DNA from: Dipteris shenzhenensis
Lineage: Eukaryota; Polypodiophyta; Polypodiopsida; Gleicheniales
Strand: one strand, 5' to 3'
NCBI GenBank assembly: GCA_047967505.1
Contig: CM106539.1
DNA: 64,000 bases
The notes under the pieces: generated by a model
What the model saw: only the letters and a program-made list of their open reading frames with translations
Database searches by the model: none
Told to the model about the DNA's origin: nothing
Part shown: in pieces, positions 34,571-46,430 of the stretch
Layout of the letters: each line of letters starts with the position of its first letter
Position numbering within the stretch: position 1 is the first letter of the stretch
Position numbers and translations under genes: made by a program

Positions 34571-34994
34571 GACATACCTAGATAAAGCTGATTCCTTATC
34601 AGTTGTCTGCAATGGTGATGATGGATGCCACCCAACTCCTATATATTCCAACTAGCTATCCTCATCGGCGGGAGGAAGCGGGTTGGAATACCTCACCCAA
34701 CCTGGTGGCAAAAAAAGAACCCTCTACCAGAGCTAACCTCTTGCCATACACATGAGGTCCCAGGGGAGGAAAGTCCATTGGTGAGAGAGAGAAGGATCTC
34801 TCAAAAGGGATGCCAATAACTAGCTCTCCGAAAGTGGAGGGTACAAAATCATCATCTAGGAGGTCAGAGAGCTCCTCGAGCGAAAAAGGAATTCCGTTGA
34901 GCCAGCCTTGGGGAAGGGATCCGAAGGATTCCTATCGAGGGAGGCCTTTGTGATCCTTGGGTTTCTAATTCCTATAAATTCTTGATCAAGATCA

Positions 34995-35436
34995 TCATCT
35001 AGCTCTACTGGACCTCTCTCGTTGAGCTATCTGGTGACTGGGCTTCCATATTCTCAAGTCATGATGTGCTTGGAAGATTAAACCCAAGCTATTTGTAGCT
35101 AGATTTATCTGAAAAACATTGGATTGTTGAGAAGAAAACGTAGGGTTGTTTTGAACTTGAAATTCGCTGTGATATAACAGCAAACATGGCTGAGTTGCCC
35201 ACATCAAGTTTCCCCAAAATGCAGAGGATGCTTGCTTTGTTCAGAAATTTGAAACGATTTGACAAGGATGAAGAGGCATATCTAAATTTCCATCAAATTA
35301 GAAGCTCCTTGTCTAGACCTTGGCATTAAAAACTTTCTTTTGGGCTGCAAATCTACTGTCTTCTATGATCTGCCGATGTCTCCCCTCAATTGGTAGTTCT
35401 TTGGATCGTGGCCACCAAGGAAAGTGGCAAGGCTTA
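34995..35436 (-). other. 5' internal region of a minus-strand LTR retrotransposon
   Basis: It lies just downstream of a primer-binding site on the minus strand. A 70-codon frame at 35207-34995 (FQVQNNPTFSSQQ) may be the start of a gag-like ORF, but the family is unknown. Confidence 0.4.
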
Positions 35437-35448
35437 GCTCTGATACCA
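35437..35448 (-). promoter_or_regulatory. Primer-binding site, initiator tRNA-Met
   Basis: The minus strand reads TGGTATCAGAGC, the exact consensus PBS. It is preceded by ...GATTACA-G, giving an LTR ending in CA. Confidence 0.85.
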
Positions 35449-35449
35449 C

Positions 35450-36110
35450 TGTAATCGGACCAAAAACCCTAAAACAAATCTGTAATCAACACAAAAACCC
35501 TAAAACAAACCTATAATCAGCCCAAAAACCCTAAAACGAATCGGTAACAAGCCTCAAAACCCTAAAAGCGAATCACTTTTGGAAAAAAGAACAGCCTGGA
35601 TCCTCAATTTGCAACAAATGGATGCCAATTGTAGCAGCAAAACACAATTTGCAGCAAAGAATCTCAATTCACAGCACTTCAAGCCATATCATAGCACTTT
35701 AGATCAGTTGCAGTAGTCTGTAACAAATTCGCTACAGATAATGATTAGGGATATTTATCCACTAAAAGCATCGTGTACAAGGAAGTTTTGCAATTGGAAA
35801 TAGCTAGAGCCTAGGAGTATGACATTGCTCTTTCAAGCCCTCCTCAGACTTTCTTGGGTGGCAAATCTTCATTTCGGTAATCTTTGTATAGCTTTTTTAA
35901 AGATCTTTCAATATTCCTTCCAAGAACTATCATAGGTCTTCAGGAATGCCGGCTATTTATACAAATATGAAGTGAGACATAATATTTCATTGACTTTGTC
36001 CTTGATAATGTTTGGATTTCATTTTTCATTTGAGTTATGGGTTTGCAATATATTATAGGCTATTTTCTCTTCAAAGTCTATTGTTTTTCCTAGTATAAGT
36101 AGATTGACAC
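35450..36110 (-). repeat. LTR of a minus-strand retrotransposon (outer limit uncertain)
   Basis: The boundary next to the PBS is at 35450. A TATAAATA box on the minus strand at 35954-35961 would start transcription toward the PBS. Between them, at 35459-35570, lie four tandem units of about 29 bases, each with AAAACCCTAAAA, a telomere-box-like motif. The far end of the LTR could not be fixed, and 36110 is a guess. No second LTR was seen. Confidence 0.6.
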
Positions 36111-37254
36111 GTGCGTTTCTTTTTGCAATATGATAGGATGTCTAGGCAGTTCACGTTTGTCACTGAAACAGGAGCATAGGTGCAAGGTACATAGTTGCTT
36201 GACAACCATGTTTTATGTCGACCTGTTTAATAGTATAGTCATTCAATTTTAGAAAATTACAGATCGTGCAAAGTGGGGATCTGTGGAGAGCATGCAGCTA
36301 TTGTTCGATTTGCTTGAGCTCTCCTTGAGCTGGAGAGCTACCTTGGGTAAGAACCGTGTACATTGTTTGTTGCTTTATTTTTGTTAAAACAAAAGGTTTT
36401 TTGGATTATATATGAGTGGGAAAACATGCTATTGTTTGTCTTTTAGGACTGTTCTTGATTCAAGGTTTGTAATGAATCTCCATGTCCACAATCCTTTGGA
36501 GGGATGAGTCCATTTGGGATAATATGATGTCCTGTCTTGCCAGCTTCATAGGGATGATGGACCACAGACCATCACTGTTCGCTAGCTAGGATACTATGAA
36601 TGTGTGCAGACATGAATTTTCTATCAAGGACAAAATGGAGACTACAGGTACACCTTTGTCTGCACTGTTGATAGCCCTTTGCGTCTGAGTAAGTACTCTA
36701 ACGAGTTGGGTTTTACCAACATACATGTATAAAAGTTTTATGGCTCAATAATTATAGTTCCTAAATTATTTCTATGTGATGCTGGTCTAGATACGATTGT
36801 TGGTACTCTGATGTATGTTCATAGCCGCGGTGGACACGGCGGACGTGGTGGACATGGAGTGAATGGTCGTTGTAGGCTTTTCCCTGCAATACATGGCTGC
36901 AGACTTTTCCCTTAGGGATGTTTGTGTGTCTATTTCAAATTTAGAATTATTTTATAATTATTCCTGTGAACTAAAATTTAAACGTTTTTTTATTATAGTC
37001 TTGAAGATGCATGCTTCACATGCAACATAGCACTTGTAATGCTTTAATGGTCTCGTTCCAAATCCTCATTCCATAAATTTTTGGTCTCATGTTCAAGTTT
37101 GAATGTGCACTACAACTTGAAGACAAATTTTGCCGAATTCCGTTGAGCAATGCATAAATTATGGGTCATGCAAGATACCTATATACAAAAAAGTCCTTGA
37201 ACCTCACCAAAAATCAAAAAATAGCTTTATAGTTTGATAATTTGTGTGTTCTTA
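36111..37254. other. Unassigned sequence
   Basis: No coding similarity was found. A short repeat of GTGGACACGGCGGACGTGG type lies at 36829-36860. Confidence 0.45.
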
Positions 37255-38300
37255 GCGTACCTCCTTGTCTCCTATGGGTATGATATTTTTTGCATGCATT
37301 AACCTCACTCCCATTGACACTCCTAAAAAGTATCATACCCATTGGAAATCATTTGTATGATTGGGCATGCATATTTATTGCCATGCATCATGTATGAGTG
37401 TTAGAAAATAGGCATCTGTGTGATACTCGTGTGATAAAATACAAAGTTCTTGTAATTGATGGGTATGATGCCTAATCTCACTCCATTTAAGGCCCACGCA
37501 AAGTGTCATACCCACTAGATATCATTTTCATGGTTGGGCAAACATATTTCCTTGTTTCTTGTCATGCATCATGCATGAGTGTTAAGAAATAGGCATCGGT
37601 GTGCTTCTATCCTACATGCTTGTCTCCAATGGATATCAAAATTTTCACAAGCATTAATATCACTATTAAACCCATCAAATATCATTTTCATGATTGGGCA
37701 TGCATATTTTTTGCTTCTTTTGATGCATCATGCAAGAGTGTTAAGAAGTAGGCATTAGCCTATGTGTTAAAAGCCTACATGCTTGTTATCAATGGATATG
37801 ATATTTTGCATAAGCTCTATTTTCACTCCCACCAAGGCCATATGCAAAATTTCATACCCATTGAATACCATTTTCATGGTTGGCATGCATATTTCTTTGT
37901 TTCTTACGGCATATCATACATGAGTGCTAAACAATTGCATCTGCATGCTTTCAACATATGTGTGTATCTTTGATGGATATGATACTTTGTACATGCCTTA
38001 ATCTCACTCCAATTAATTTTGTACAACGTACATTATTCATCATCGGCGGGATATCATTCTCATGGTTGGAGGCATGCATATTTCCTTGTTTTTTGCCATG
38101 CATCATGTAGGAGTGTAATTAAAAAATAGGCATTGGTATGCTTCTAGACAATGTGTTTATTTTTTTTGTACGATACTTTGTACATGCCTTAATCTTACTC
38201 ATATTAAGGCTTGTGCAAAGTCTCATACCAATTTCATATCATTTGCATGGTTGGGCATGCATATTTTCTTGTTTCTTACCCACATGTATCCTAGTGCAAG
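37255..38300. repeat. Degenerate satellite array, about 165-185 bp unit x 6
   Basis: A unit containing 'ggatatgatactttgcatg', 'aatctcactcc', 'cataccca', 'catggttgggcatgcatat' and 'gcatcatgcatgagtgttaag' repeats from near 37275, 37460, 37630, 37793, 37974 and 38160. It is related to the units at 40405-40890 and 42110-43150. Confidence 0.85.
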
Positions 38301-38514
38301 CCAAATGGTTTTTCCTAAAAAAGATGCATTTAAAGGCCTATTTAGGGTACAAGATTTGGCACATCTCTGATGCCCATAGTAGATGAAAGTTGAAATACAT
38401 TAGTAATCAGTAGATGATGCTAGATTTGAGGGAACAACTTTACCTCTTGCTTGTTCTTGGCTTAGTTGTATCTCATGGTTCTTTGCTTCACTCCTTTGCT
38501 TGCACATACCTAAG

Positions 38515-38965
38515 CACTCCCCATATCCTCTCTTTTTCTCTCTCGTCTTTCCCTTCTCTTTTCCACACCTTTCCCTTTGCTTTTCAACATCTTTCCCTCT
38601 CTTTTTGCATCTTCCCCCCTCCATCTCCCTCTCTTTTTGCATCTTTCTCTCTTTTTGCACCGTTCCCCCTCTGTCTCCCTCTCTTTTCCACCTCCTTTTT
38701 GCATCTTTCCCTCTCTCTCCCTCTCTTTTCTCTCTTTTTCTCCCTTTCCTCTTTTTCCCTCTCATTTGCTCTCTTTTCCCTTCTCTCTTTCTCTCGTTTT
38801 CTCTCTTTTCTCTCTCCTCCTCTCTCTTTCTCTCTCTCTTTGCTTTATCCCCTCTCTTTTCCTCTCTCTTTTCTCTCTTCTCCTCTCTCTTTTCTCCTCT
38901 CTTTTTCTCTCTTTTTTCTTCATCCCCTCTCTTTCCCCCCCCATTTCCCCCTCTCTATCACGACT
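38515..38965. repeat. Homopyrimidine tract
   Basis: CTCTCTTTTTGCATCTTTCC-like units grade into CTCTTTTCTC repeats. The long Ser/Phe/Leu frames here (and Lys/Arg/Glu on the other strand) are compositional. No partner gene is visible. Confidence 0.85.
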
Positions 38966-39334
38966 CAATTTTATAGCCTAGAATGTATTAGGCTAGGTTG
39001 ATTGAAATGTATTAATTAGAAGGTAGGCTAGGTAGGCTTAAATGGCTAAGGCCATATGGACAATGTATTGGATATGATAATTGATATGGAATAAATGGCG
39101 CACTCACACATGTAGGTCCTAGGATAGGAATGGGTAGGAATGCGTATGTATGCATTAATAAATGGTAGGCAGAAAGTTTCATAGGCTAAGGGTGGAACAA
39201 TGGGGTGTGACCCAAGGGATGGATCCCAAGAGCTATTAGAGGTTGTGACCTCTCGTATGCATAGAGTGTGTACATGAGGCATTATGCATTCATATGTGGT
39301 ATGTGGATTGCAGGACCATTCTAGTAGTGGGTCA
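38966..39334. other. Unassigned spacer
   Basis: There are short 'taggctag(g)' repeats around 38975-39035. No gene was recognised. Confidence 0.45.
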
Positions 39335-40380
39335 TAGCAACAACATGTTCAAGAGAGTAAAAGGCCATTGGAATTAATATACTCTGATGTGTGGACTACT
39401 AAAGCTACATCTATTGGAGGCTATCATTATTTTGTCACTTTTATTGATGACTACAGCAGAAAAGTTTGGGTGTATTTTATGAAAAAGAAAAGTGAAGTGT
39501 TTGGGCATTTCAAAGCTTTTAAAGCTATGGTTGAAAAAGAAACAAGCTTGCAAATAAAATGCCTAAGGTCAGATGGAGGGGGAGAGTACCTCTCAAATGA
39601 GTTTGCAAGTTTCCTGTAAGAACATGGCATAAAGCAGCAATATTCATGCAGTCATACCTCACAGCAAAATGGACTTGTAGAAAGGAAAAAGAGACATATT
39701 GGAGAGGTATCTCGTGCCATGCTCAATGAAAAAGACCTGCCATATTATTATTGGGCTGAAGCAGTTGCTATAGCAATCTACATAATGAACGGGACTCCCA
39801 CTGCAGCAATACATGGCATGATGCCAGAGGAGAAGTATACTAGTAGGAAACTAGATATTTCTCATTTGAAAGTTTTTGGTTGCATTGCCTATGTTCTGTG
39901 CCAGATGAGTTGAGATCCAAGTTAGATCCAAAAGCTGAGAAGTGTATCTTCATTGGTTATTCTCTGTAGTAGAAAGGGTATAGATGCTATAACCCTTCTA
40001 CTTGTAAGTTTACAGTGAACAGAGATGTTGTTTTTGATGAGATGAGTAGCTAGTATAAACCAGTAAATGTGATTGATGATGTAGATGCACAAAATGATTC
40101 ACAGCAGCAATCACAAAATATTAGTGGACCTATAGTGTCCTCTAGCAGTGGTTCACATACTTCGCCATGGACAGTCAGATTGAGAACAAGAGAATCTCCT
40201 CAAAGTAATGCAGATAGTGGTATGCAAGTATCACAAAAAGGAAAAGAGAAAGTAGACCAGCCCATGGTTGATGTGAATGCAGGTCACTCTTATCTGGATG
40301 GTGAATCTAGTGGCTCAGAATAGAGCCTTGATGATGACTTGGGTATTCCTTTTGTTGTTACACCTGGAGTAAGGAAGACA
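39335..40380 (+). pseudogene. Copia integrase relic
   Basis: The integrase catalytic core begins abruptly (LELIYSDVWT, with the first catalytic Asp). It continues through FIDDYSRKVWVYF, the second Asp in CLRSDGGGEY and the Glu in NGLVERKKRHIGEV, then the conserved HLKVFGCIAYV and KCIFIGYS blocks and a Gln/Ser-rich tail. It is broken by TAA at 39617, TAG codons near 39969 and a shift near 39910. The zinc-binding N-terminus and RT are missing. It runs straight into satellite DNA at about 40400. Confidence 0.9.
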
Positions 40381-40892
40381 AGGGATATTTTCAACTTTAA
40401 CCATCCAAAGCATATCCGATGGGCATGATACTTTGTACAGGCCTCAACATAGGTTGGATTGACATAAGTGAAGATTATCATGTCCATCGAGTATGTGTAT
40501 GTACGAATAACACACCTCAAATAATATATTTGACGGTTGTGCATAACACGTGATGGAAAATGGGGTTTGTGGCGACTTTGACCATCTAAAGCATATATAA
40601 TGGGTATGATAATTTGTACGTGCAGTAACATAGGTTGGATTCATGTGTGTAGAAAGTATCATGCCCATCGGTTATGTGCATGTTCGAATGACACACCTCA
40701 AATACTATTTTTTGACAGTTGTGCATAACACTTGGTGAAAAATGGAATTTGTGGGGACTTTGATTATTAAAAGCGTATCCAATGCATATGATACTTTGCA
40801 CGTGCTTTAACATAGATTTGATTGACACATGTGCAAAGGATCGTGCCCATTGGTTATGTGCACGGTCAAATAACACACCTCAAATACTATTT

Positions 40893-41035
40893 TTTGGCTT
40901 AAGGTTTAGGATATAGGGTATAGGGTTTCGGATTTAAGGTATAGGTCTTAGGGTTTAAGTTATAGGAAATAGTGTTTAGGGTATAGGAATTTGGGTTTAG
41001 GCTATAGCGATCAGGGTTTAGGCTTTAGGATATGG
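40893..41035 (+). repeat. Degenerate telomere-like repeats, copy A
   Basis: About fifteen imperfect units of the TTTAGGG/TATAGGG/TTAGGAT type in one orientation suggest a decayed interstitial plant telomere repeat or a telomere-derived satellite. Confidence 0.7.
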
Positions 41036-41506
41036 GGTAGAGTTACAAATATTAGCCTGTGAATTTGGTTTAAATATGATTAAACTTCATTCACATATTT
41101 TTTATAAGCTGGAATTTGAAAATTCTAACCCTATGTGACTTTAGATGGCTTATGCTAATCAATTTGAGTACTTGGAGGGCTAAATTTGGACCTCATACAA
41201 TAAAGTTATGTTAATTTTTGGGTGAATTTATCAAGTATAATTAAACTTCATTCACAGGTTTTTAATAAGTTGGAATTTGAAAACATTAACCCTATAGATG
41301 ACTTTAGATGGCTTATGTCGATCGATTTGAGTACTTGGAGGGCTAAATTTGGACCTTATACGATAAATTTATGTTAATTTTTGGGCGAATTTATCAAATT
41401 TCAAGATTGAAAGATTAGCCACACTAGTTTGGAGAAGCTCCTAAATTTGTGTTCGGGAAAATATTCACCCTTAAAATTTTATCTTGGGGAGGGTAGGGAA
41501 GAGAGG

Positions 41507-41820
41507 AAATTAATGGAATGGAGGAGAGGAAAGAGGGGGGAGGGGGGGGGGGAAGGGGGAGGAGGAAAGGGGGAGGGGGAGGAAAAGGGGAGGGGAGGGG
41601 AAAAGGGGAGAGAGGGGGGGGGGAGGAGGGAAGGGGGAAAAGGGAGGGGGAAAGGGGAGGGAGGGGAGGGGAAGGGGGGGAAAAAGGGGAGAGGGGGAGG
41701 AATGGGGGAAAAGGGGGGAAGGGGGGAGGGGGGAGGGGAAGGTGGGGGGGGCAGAAGGGGGGAAAGGGGGGGGAAGGGGAAGGGGGGAAGGGAAGGGGGG
41801 GGAGGGGAAGGGAGGGGGGG
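41507..41820 (+). repeat. G-rich GGGGA minisatellite, copy A
   Basis: Over 300 bases are almost entirely G and A with many runs of four to ten G. Long Gly/Glu/Lys frames are compositional. Strong G-quadruplex and triplex potential is expected from composition. Confidence 0.9.
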
Positions 41821-41984
41821 GTGTCACAAGGGCAAAGTTCACACCAGATTTTTTCTCTTTTTCCTTTGTTCCCCGGGTTGGTCCCCTACTAGGATCCAAA
41901 AATCAGCTTGACTAATAGTTTTGCAACTGCCTTGCTGAGGGGATAGTTCACCTCATTGAATGTCCTTCACCTTCACAAAGGTTG

Positions 41985-42659
41985 TATTAATGCTTTGCAC
42001 ACAACTCAAAATAGATTGTATTAATGCAGTGAAAAGTATTGTACCCATAGGGTATGAGAGCATTTGAATAATACACCTTAAATACTATTCTTTGGTAGTT
42101 GTGCATAACACTTGGTAAAAAACCTATCCGATGGCAAGATATTTTGCACGCACTTCAGAATAGGTTTTATTTTTACTTGTAAAAAGCATAGTACCCTTTG
42201 GGTATGAGCGCATTCGAATAATATTCCTCAAGTACTATTTCTTGGCCGGTTGTACATAACACTTCATGAAATAAGGTGTTTGTGGCGCGTTTGACCATCC
42301 AAAGAATATTCGATGGACATGATATTTTGCACACACCTCAACACAAGTTGTATTGATGTGTGTGCAAAGTATCATGGCCATTGGATATGAGTGCATTCGA
42401 ATGACACACCGTAGATACTATTTTTTAATGGTTGTGCATAACACTTGGTGAAAAATGGGTTTGTGGTGACTTTGACCATCTAGAGCATATTTGTTGGGCA
42501 TGATACTTTGTAGACAACTCAGAATAGATTATATTTATACACATACAAAGTATCATGCCCATCGGGTATGTGCATGTTTGAATAACACACCTCAGAGCAT
42601 GTTTTTCGGTAATTGTGCATAACACTTGGTGAAAAATGGGGTTTCTGGCAACTTTAACC
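41985..42659 (+). repeat. Further 180-bp satellite units between copies A and B
   Basis: There are about four units, with 'gatgggcatgatactttgca' at intervals of about 180 bases, the first one broken. They join copy A to copy B, so the composite unit repeats with a period of about 2.26-2.29 kb. Confidence 0.8.
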
Positions 42660-44272
42660 ATCCAAAGCATATTCGATGGGCATGATACTTTGTACAAGCC
42701 TCAACATATGTTGGATTGACATAAGTGAAGATTATCGTGTCCATTGAGTATGTGTGCGTACGAATAACACACCTCAAATAATATATTTGACGGTTGTGCA
42801 TAACACTTGATGGAAAATGGGGTTTGTGGCGACTTTGACCATCTAAAGCATATATAATGGGTATGATAATTTGTACGTGCATTAACATAGGTTGGATTCA
42901 TGTGTGTAGAAAGTATCATGCCCATCGGTTATGTGCATGTTCGAATGACACACCTCAAATACTATTTTTTGACAGTTGTGCATAACACTTGGTGAAAAAT
43001 GGAATTTGTGGGGACTTTGATTATTAAAAGTGTATCCGATGCATATGATACTTTGCACATGCTTTAACATAGATTTGATTGACACATGTGCAAAGGATCG
43101 TGCCCATTGGTTATGTACACGGTCAAATAACACACCTCAAATACTATTTTTTGGCTTAAGGTTTAGGATATAGGGTATAGGGTTTAGGATTTAAGGTATA
43201 GGTTTTAGGGTTTTAGTTATAGGAAATAGTGTTTAGGGTATAGGAATTTGGGTTTAGGATATAGGGATCAGGGTTTAGGATTTAGGATATGGGGTAGAGT
43301 TACAAATATTAGCCATGCTACAAATATTAGCCTGTGAATTTGGTTTAAATATGATTAAACTTCATTCACATATTTTTTATAAGCTAGAATTTGAAAATTC
43401 TAACCCTATAGATGACTTTAGATGGCTTATGCCGATCAATTTGAGTACTTGGACGGCTAAATTTAGACCTCATACAATAAAGTTATGTTAATTTTTGGGT
43501 GAATTTATCAAGTATAATTAAACTTCATTCACAGGTTTTTAATAAGTTGGAATTTAAAAACGTTAACCCTATAGATGACTTTAGATGGCTTATGTCGATC
43601 GATTTGAGTACTTGGAGGGCTAAATTTGGACCTTATACGATAAATTTATGTTAATTTTTGGGCGAATTTATCAAATTTCAAGATTGAAAGATTAGCCACA
43701 CTAGTTTGGAGAAGCTCCTAAATTCGTGTTTGGGAAAATATTCAGCCTTAAAATTTTATCTTGGGGAGGGTAGGGAAGAGAGGAAATTAATGGAATGGAG
43801 GAGAGGAAAGAGGGGGGAGGGGGGGGGGGGGGGGGAGGGGGGAGGAGGAAAGGGGGAGGGGGAGGAAAAGGAGAGGGGAGGGGAAAAGGGAAGAGAGGGG
43901 GGGGGGAGGAGGGAAGGGGGGAAAGGGAGGGGGAAAGGGGAGGGAGGGGAGGGGAAGGGGGGGGAAAAGGGGAGAGGGGGAGGAATGGGGGAAAAGGGGG
44001 GAAGGGGGAAGGGGGGAGGGGGGAGGGGAAGGGGGGGGGGAGCAGAAGGGGGGAAAGGGGGGGAAGGGGAAGGGGGGAAGGGAAGGGGGGAGAGGGGAAG
44101 GGAGGGGGGGGTGTCACAAGAGCAAAGTTCACACCAGATTTTTTCTCTTTTTCCTTTGTTCCCCGGGTTGGTCCCCTACTAGGATCCAAAAATCAGCTTG
44201 ACTAATAGTTTTGCAATTGCCTTGCTGAGGGGATAGTTCACCTCATTGAATGTCCTTCACCTTCACAAAGGT
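42660..44272 (+). repeat. Composite duplication, copy B
   Basis: It has the same order as copy A: satellite units (to about 43150), telomere-like stretch (43153-43297), AT-rich block, G-rich tract (43790-44113), then the same tail ending at 44272. It differs from A by scattered substitutions, a duplicated 'gctacaaatattagcc' near 43300 and small indels in G runs. Confidence 0.9.
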
Positions 44273-44539
44273 TCCCTGATCATCTGATGCTCAGAAGAAT
44301 GGACAGGAACTCCTTTCGCGAGCTACTTGTTATGTAGAAGCTCTCCTTTCCATAAATCTTGCCGGAGTGCCATGTACCAAAAGGAAAGCCTTCCCGCCTT
44401 CTCAAGAGACTCAAGGCATGTGGGGAAACATGCCCATGAAGTCAGATTCTGAAACCCCCAATTCCGACTAGTTATGACTAAAACTGGCTAGCTGGGGCTA
44501 AACTAGCAAACTGTCAAAAGAGATGGCGGTGCCTCCAAA
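44273..44539. other. Unassigned sequence
   Basis: Moderately GC-rich. No coding or repeat signal was recognised. Confidence 0.4.
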
Positions 44540-44660
44540 GATAGCGATCTGTGCCAAAAAGACATGTGCCAACTGCATCGAGAATCGAACTCGAGATCTC
44601 TAGATTCATATGCATAGAGCCACTGCTTTAAAGTGTGTCCCCAACCAAATTCAGGCGCTC
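44540..44660 (-). repeat. tRNA-related SINE-like element (candidate 1)
   Basis: On the minus strand a perfect 5-bp T-arm stem (TCGAG/CTCGA) encloses a TTCGATT loop, a good RNA polymerase III B box. About 40 bases upstream is AGTGGCTCTATGCAT, a weak A box. No acceptor stem closes, so it is tRNA-like rather than a tRNA gene. Confidence 0.4.
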
Positions 44661-44759
44661 CCATAAGATCTGCGCACATTCGCATAGATTGGAACACACA
44701 TCCTCCTATACCACACATGAAGCACCAACCGCTGGGGTAGTTCTTAGTTATTGTAACCA

Positions 44760-44915
44760 AGGGGCACCACTAACTTATAGCTTGTACTCCTTGGTGAAGC
44801 AAAAGGGGGTCGACCCCCTAGTCGTCTCATGTCCCATTGGTCGAAACCCCAAACCTCTGCGTAGTAACACGAAATGCCTAATGGCCCGGCTAACCACCAG
44901 GTCCGGGACCTTGCT
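44760..44915 (-). repeat. tRNA-related SINE-like element (candidate 2)
   Basis: The minus strand has GGTGGTTAGCCGGGC (A-box-like) and, about 40 bases on, GGGGTTTCGACC (B-box-like, one extra T). ATGAGACGACTAGGGGGTCG then follows. The arrangement recalls plant tRNA-derived SINEs such as Au. The 3' end was not defined. Confidence 0.4.
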
Positions 44916-46427
44916 TGGGACTCGTTCTTCCCATGAGCTTATAAGCTAGCTTTGGGACTCGGGGCCACGACGAGCTTCCTCCATGCACACGTCAAAGTGT
45001 CGAGCTATGGCGTCGCACTGCTTTTGTGGATCGAGAGGAGCTCGTGGAAGAGGTTTGGTAGGCAATGGCCTGCTCAATCAATGGGGAGGAGGCTCGTCAA
45101 TATTTTCGTCGACTTCTGTCGGTGGATTTTCGTTGGTCGTCGAGATCTCCGTTGATGCCGTTCTCTTATTCTATGGCAAGGCTAATATCATGGGCCCAGC
45201 CCTATGATTATGATGGCAGGGTGACACTTAGTTCCAAGAGGCTTTAGGTTTAGAGCCTTAGAGCTCCTTCACTAAGGCTCGCAAGCGATGGCGAGGCAGA
45301 ACTGCAGTTTTCGTCGAAGGAGTTCCGTCTATGTGCAACACTCAGGCGGCTAGATCTGCGTGGTCCGATTGAGGCGAGCTCTGCATCTTTGTAGAGGAGA
45401 TGCTTAGGAGGGTCTCCAAACCCTCACGGGAGCCTGGACCAAATGGCTCAATGGTTGGGGCTCACTGCTCTCTGCATCGGCGGGAAGACCTCTTGAGCGC
45501 AGATTTCTAAGCACTGAGCATCCCCAACTCTAATCCAAACGAGCTGTCAAATGAGGAGCCCCTTCCTCAATCCAAGAGGGAGCCTTGGATCTGAGGATAT
45601 CCCCCGTAACCACCTGTGTATCAAAAAAATGAGTATAGGGAGGGGAGAACGTTGAACGACGATACCTCAACGCTCAACCTCAGAACCCAACAGATCGACA
45701 GCAGGAGGTAGAGTAGTTTTTATTCATCAAAAGGAATAGGACCCAGTGGGGAAAACGACTCACAGGGTCAAGATTACAAAGAAAGCATCTCTCAGATGCA
45801 GTAGAAAACCTCTCACTCTCTTAGGGTCTCTCTTCTGGAGCTCACAGCTCTCAGTCTCTCCTCTCCACTTGCGCCTTCCTTGCTTGCTGGTCTGAGTGGA
45901 TTCGATCCTAGAGCTGCTCCCCTAGAGGTCTAAGAGCCTCAACCCTTAGTCAACGCCGAGGATGGTGAATGAGGAGGGGTGGAGTGAGACCTTCAGTCCC
46001 TTGTCAATGGGCCACGAGTTACATTCCACCCCTTTTACTCTTACTCCCCCGCTTCTTTGGAAAGGGGTGTGAATCATTGTAGCCACTCATGATGTCCACG
46101 AACTGCCATAGAGAAGGTTCCGTCCTCCATGAGTCACCTCTTTTAGCACCTCTTCTTGACCAAATTTTAGCATGCCATAGCTTTTGATCCAATTATAACT
46201 TTCAGGTGTTCCACAAAAGCTAAGCAATTAGTTTCTTGAGCTCTATACAGTCATCACATCACATACAAGTTTTGACACTCTCATTGTATAGTTTAAATTA
46301 TTTCTTAATTTCATTGCTCTGTGTGTGTGTGTGTGGTGAGAGAGAGAGAGAGGTCCTACAGCCCTTGCTCCAGCCGTCCCATCAACTCCTTAGACTCCCT
46401 GGACAAGCCCATCTGCCTCAGGCAGAG
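44916..46427. other. Unassigned, GC-richer region
   Basis: Short open frames at 44952-45247 overlap in three phases without recognised motifs. A polymerase III A-box-like TGGCTCAATGG at 45440 has no clear B box. A (TG)n(AG)n microsatellite lies at 46319-46352. Confidence 0.4.
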
Positions 46428-46430
46428 TAG

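Larger units (their letters stand above)
40404..41984 (+). repeat. Composite duplication, copy A (satellite + telomere-like + G-rich)
   Basis: Three 180-base satellite units (40404-40890) are followed by a telomere-like stretch (40893-41035). An AT-rich block with an internal duplication of 'ttaaacttcattcaca' follows (41040-41505), then a G-rich tract (41507-41820) and a tail to 'ccttcacaaagg' at 41984. The same order recurs at 42660-44272. Confidence 0.9.

Noticed and set aside
40893-41035. A true chromosome end or healed telomere
   Set aside because: The units are degenerate, do not reach a sequence end, and recur in a second interior copy.
37255-43150. Satellite units considered as a CRISPR-like array of repeats and spacers
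   Set aside because: Unit length is about 180 bases, the whole unit is repetitive with gradual divergence, there are no unique spacers of constant size, and the context is plant DNA.
41429-44205. Gly/Glu/Lys-rich frames and Pro-rich reverse frames over the G tracts
   Set aside because: Homopurine DNA is open in all phases. Nothing resembles a real glycine-rich protein gene.
44570-44640. A functional tRNA gene on the minus strand
   Set aside because: The T-arm is good, but no acceptor stem pairs and the A box is poor.
45440-45510. A third tRNA-like module starting with TGGCTCAATGG
   Set aside because: No B box at the expected spacing.
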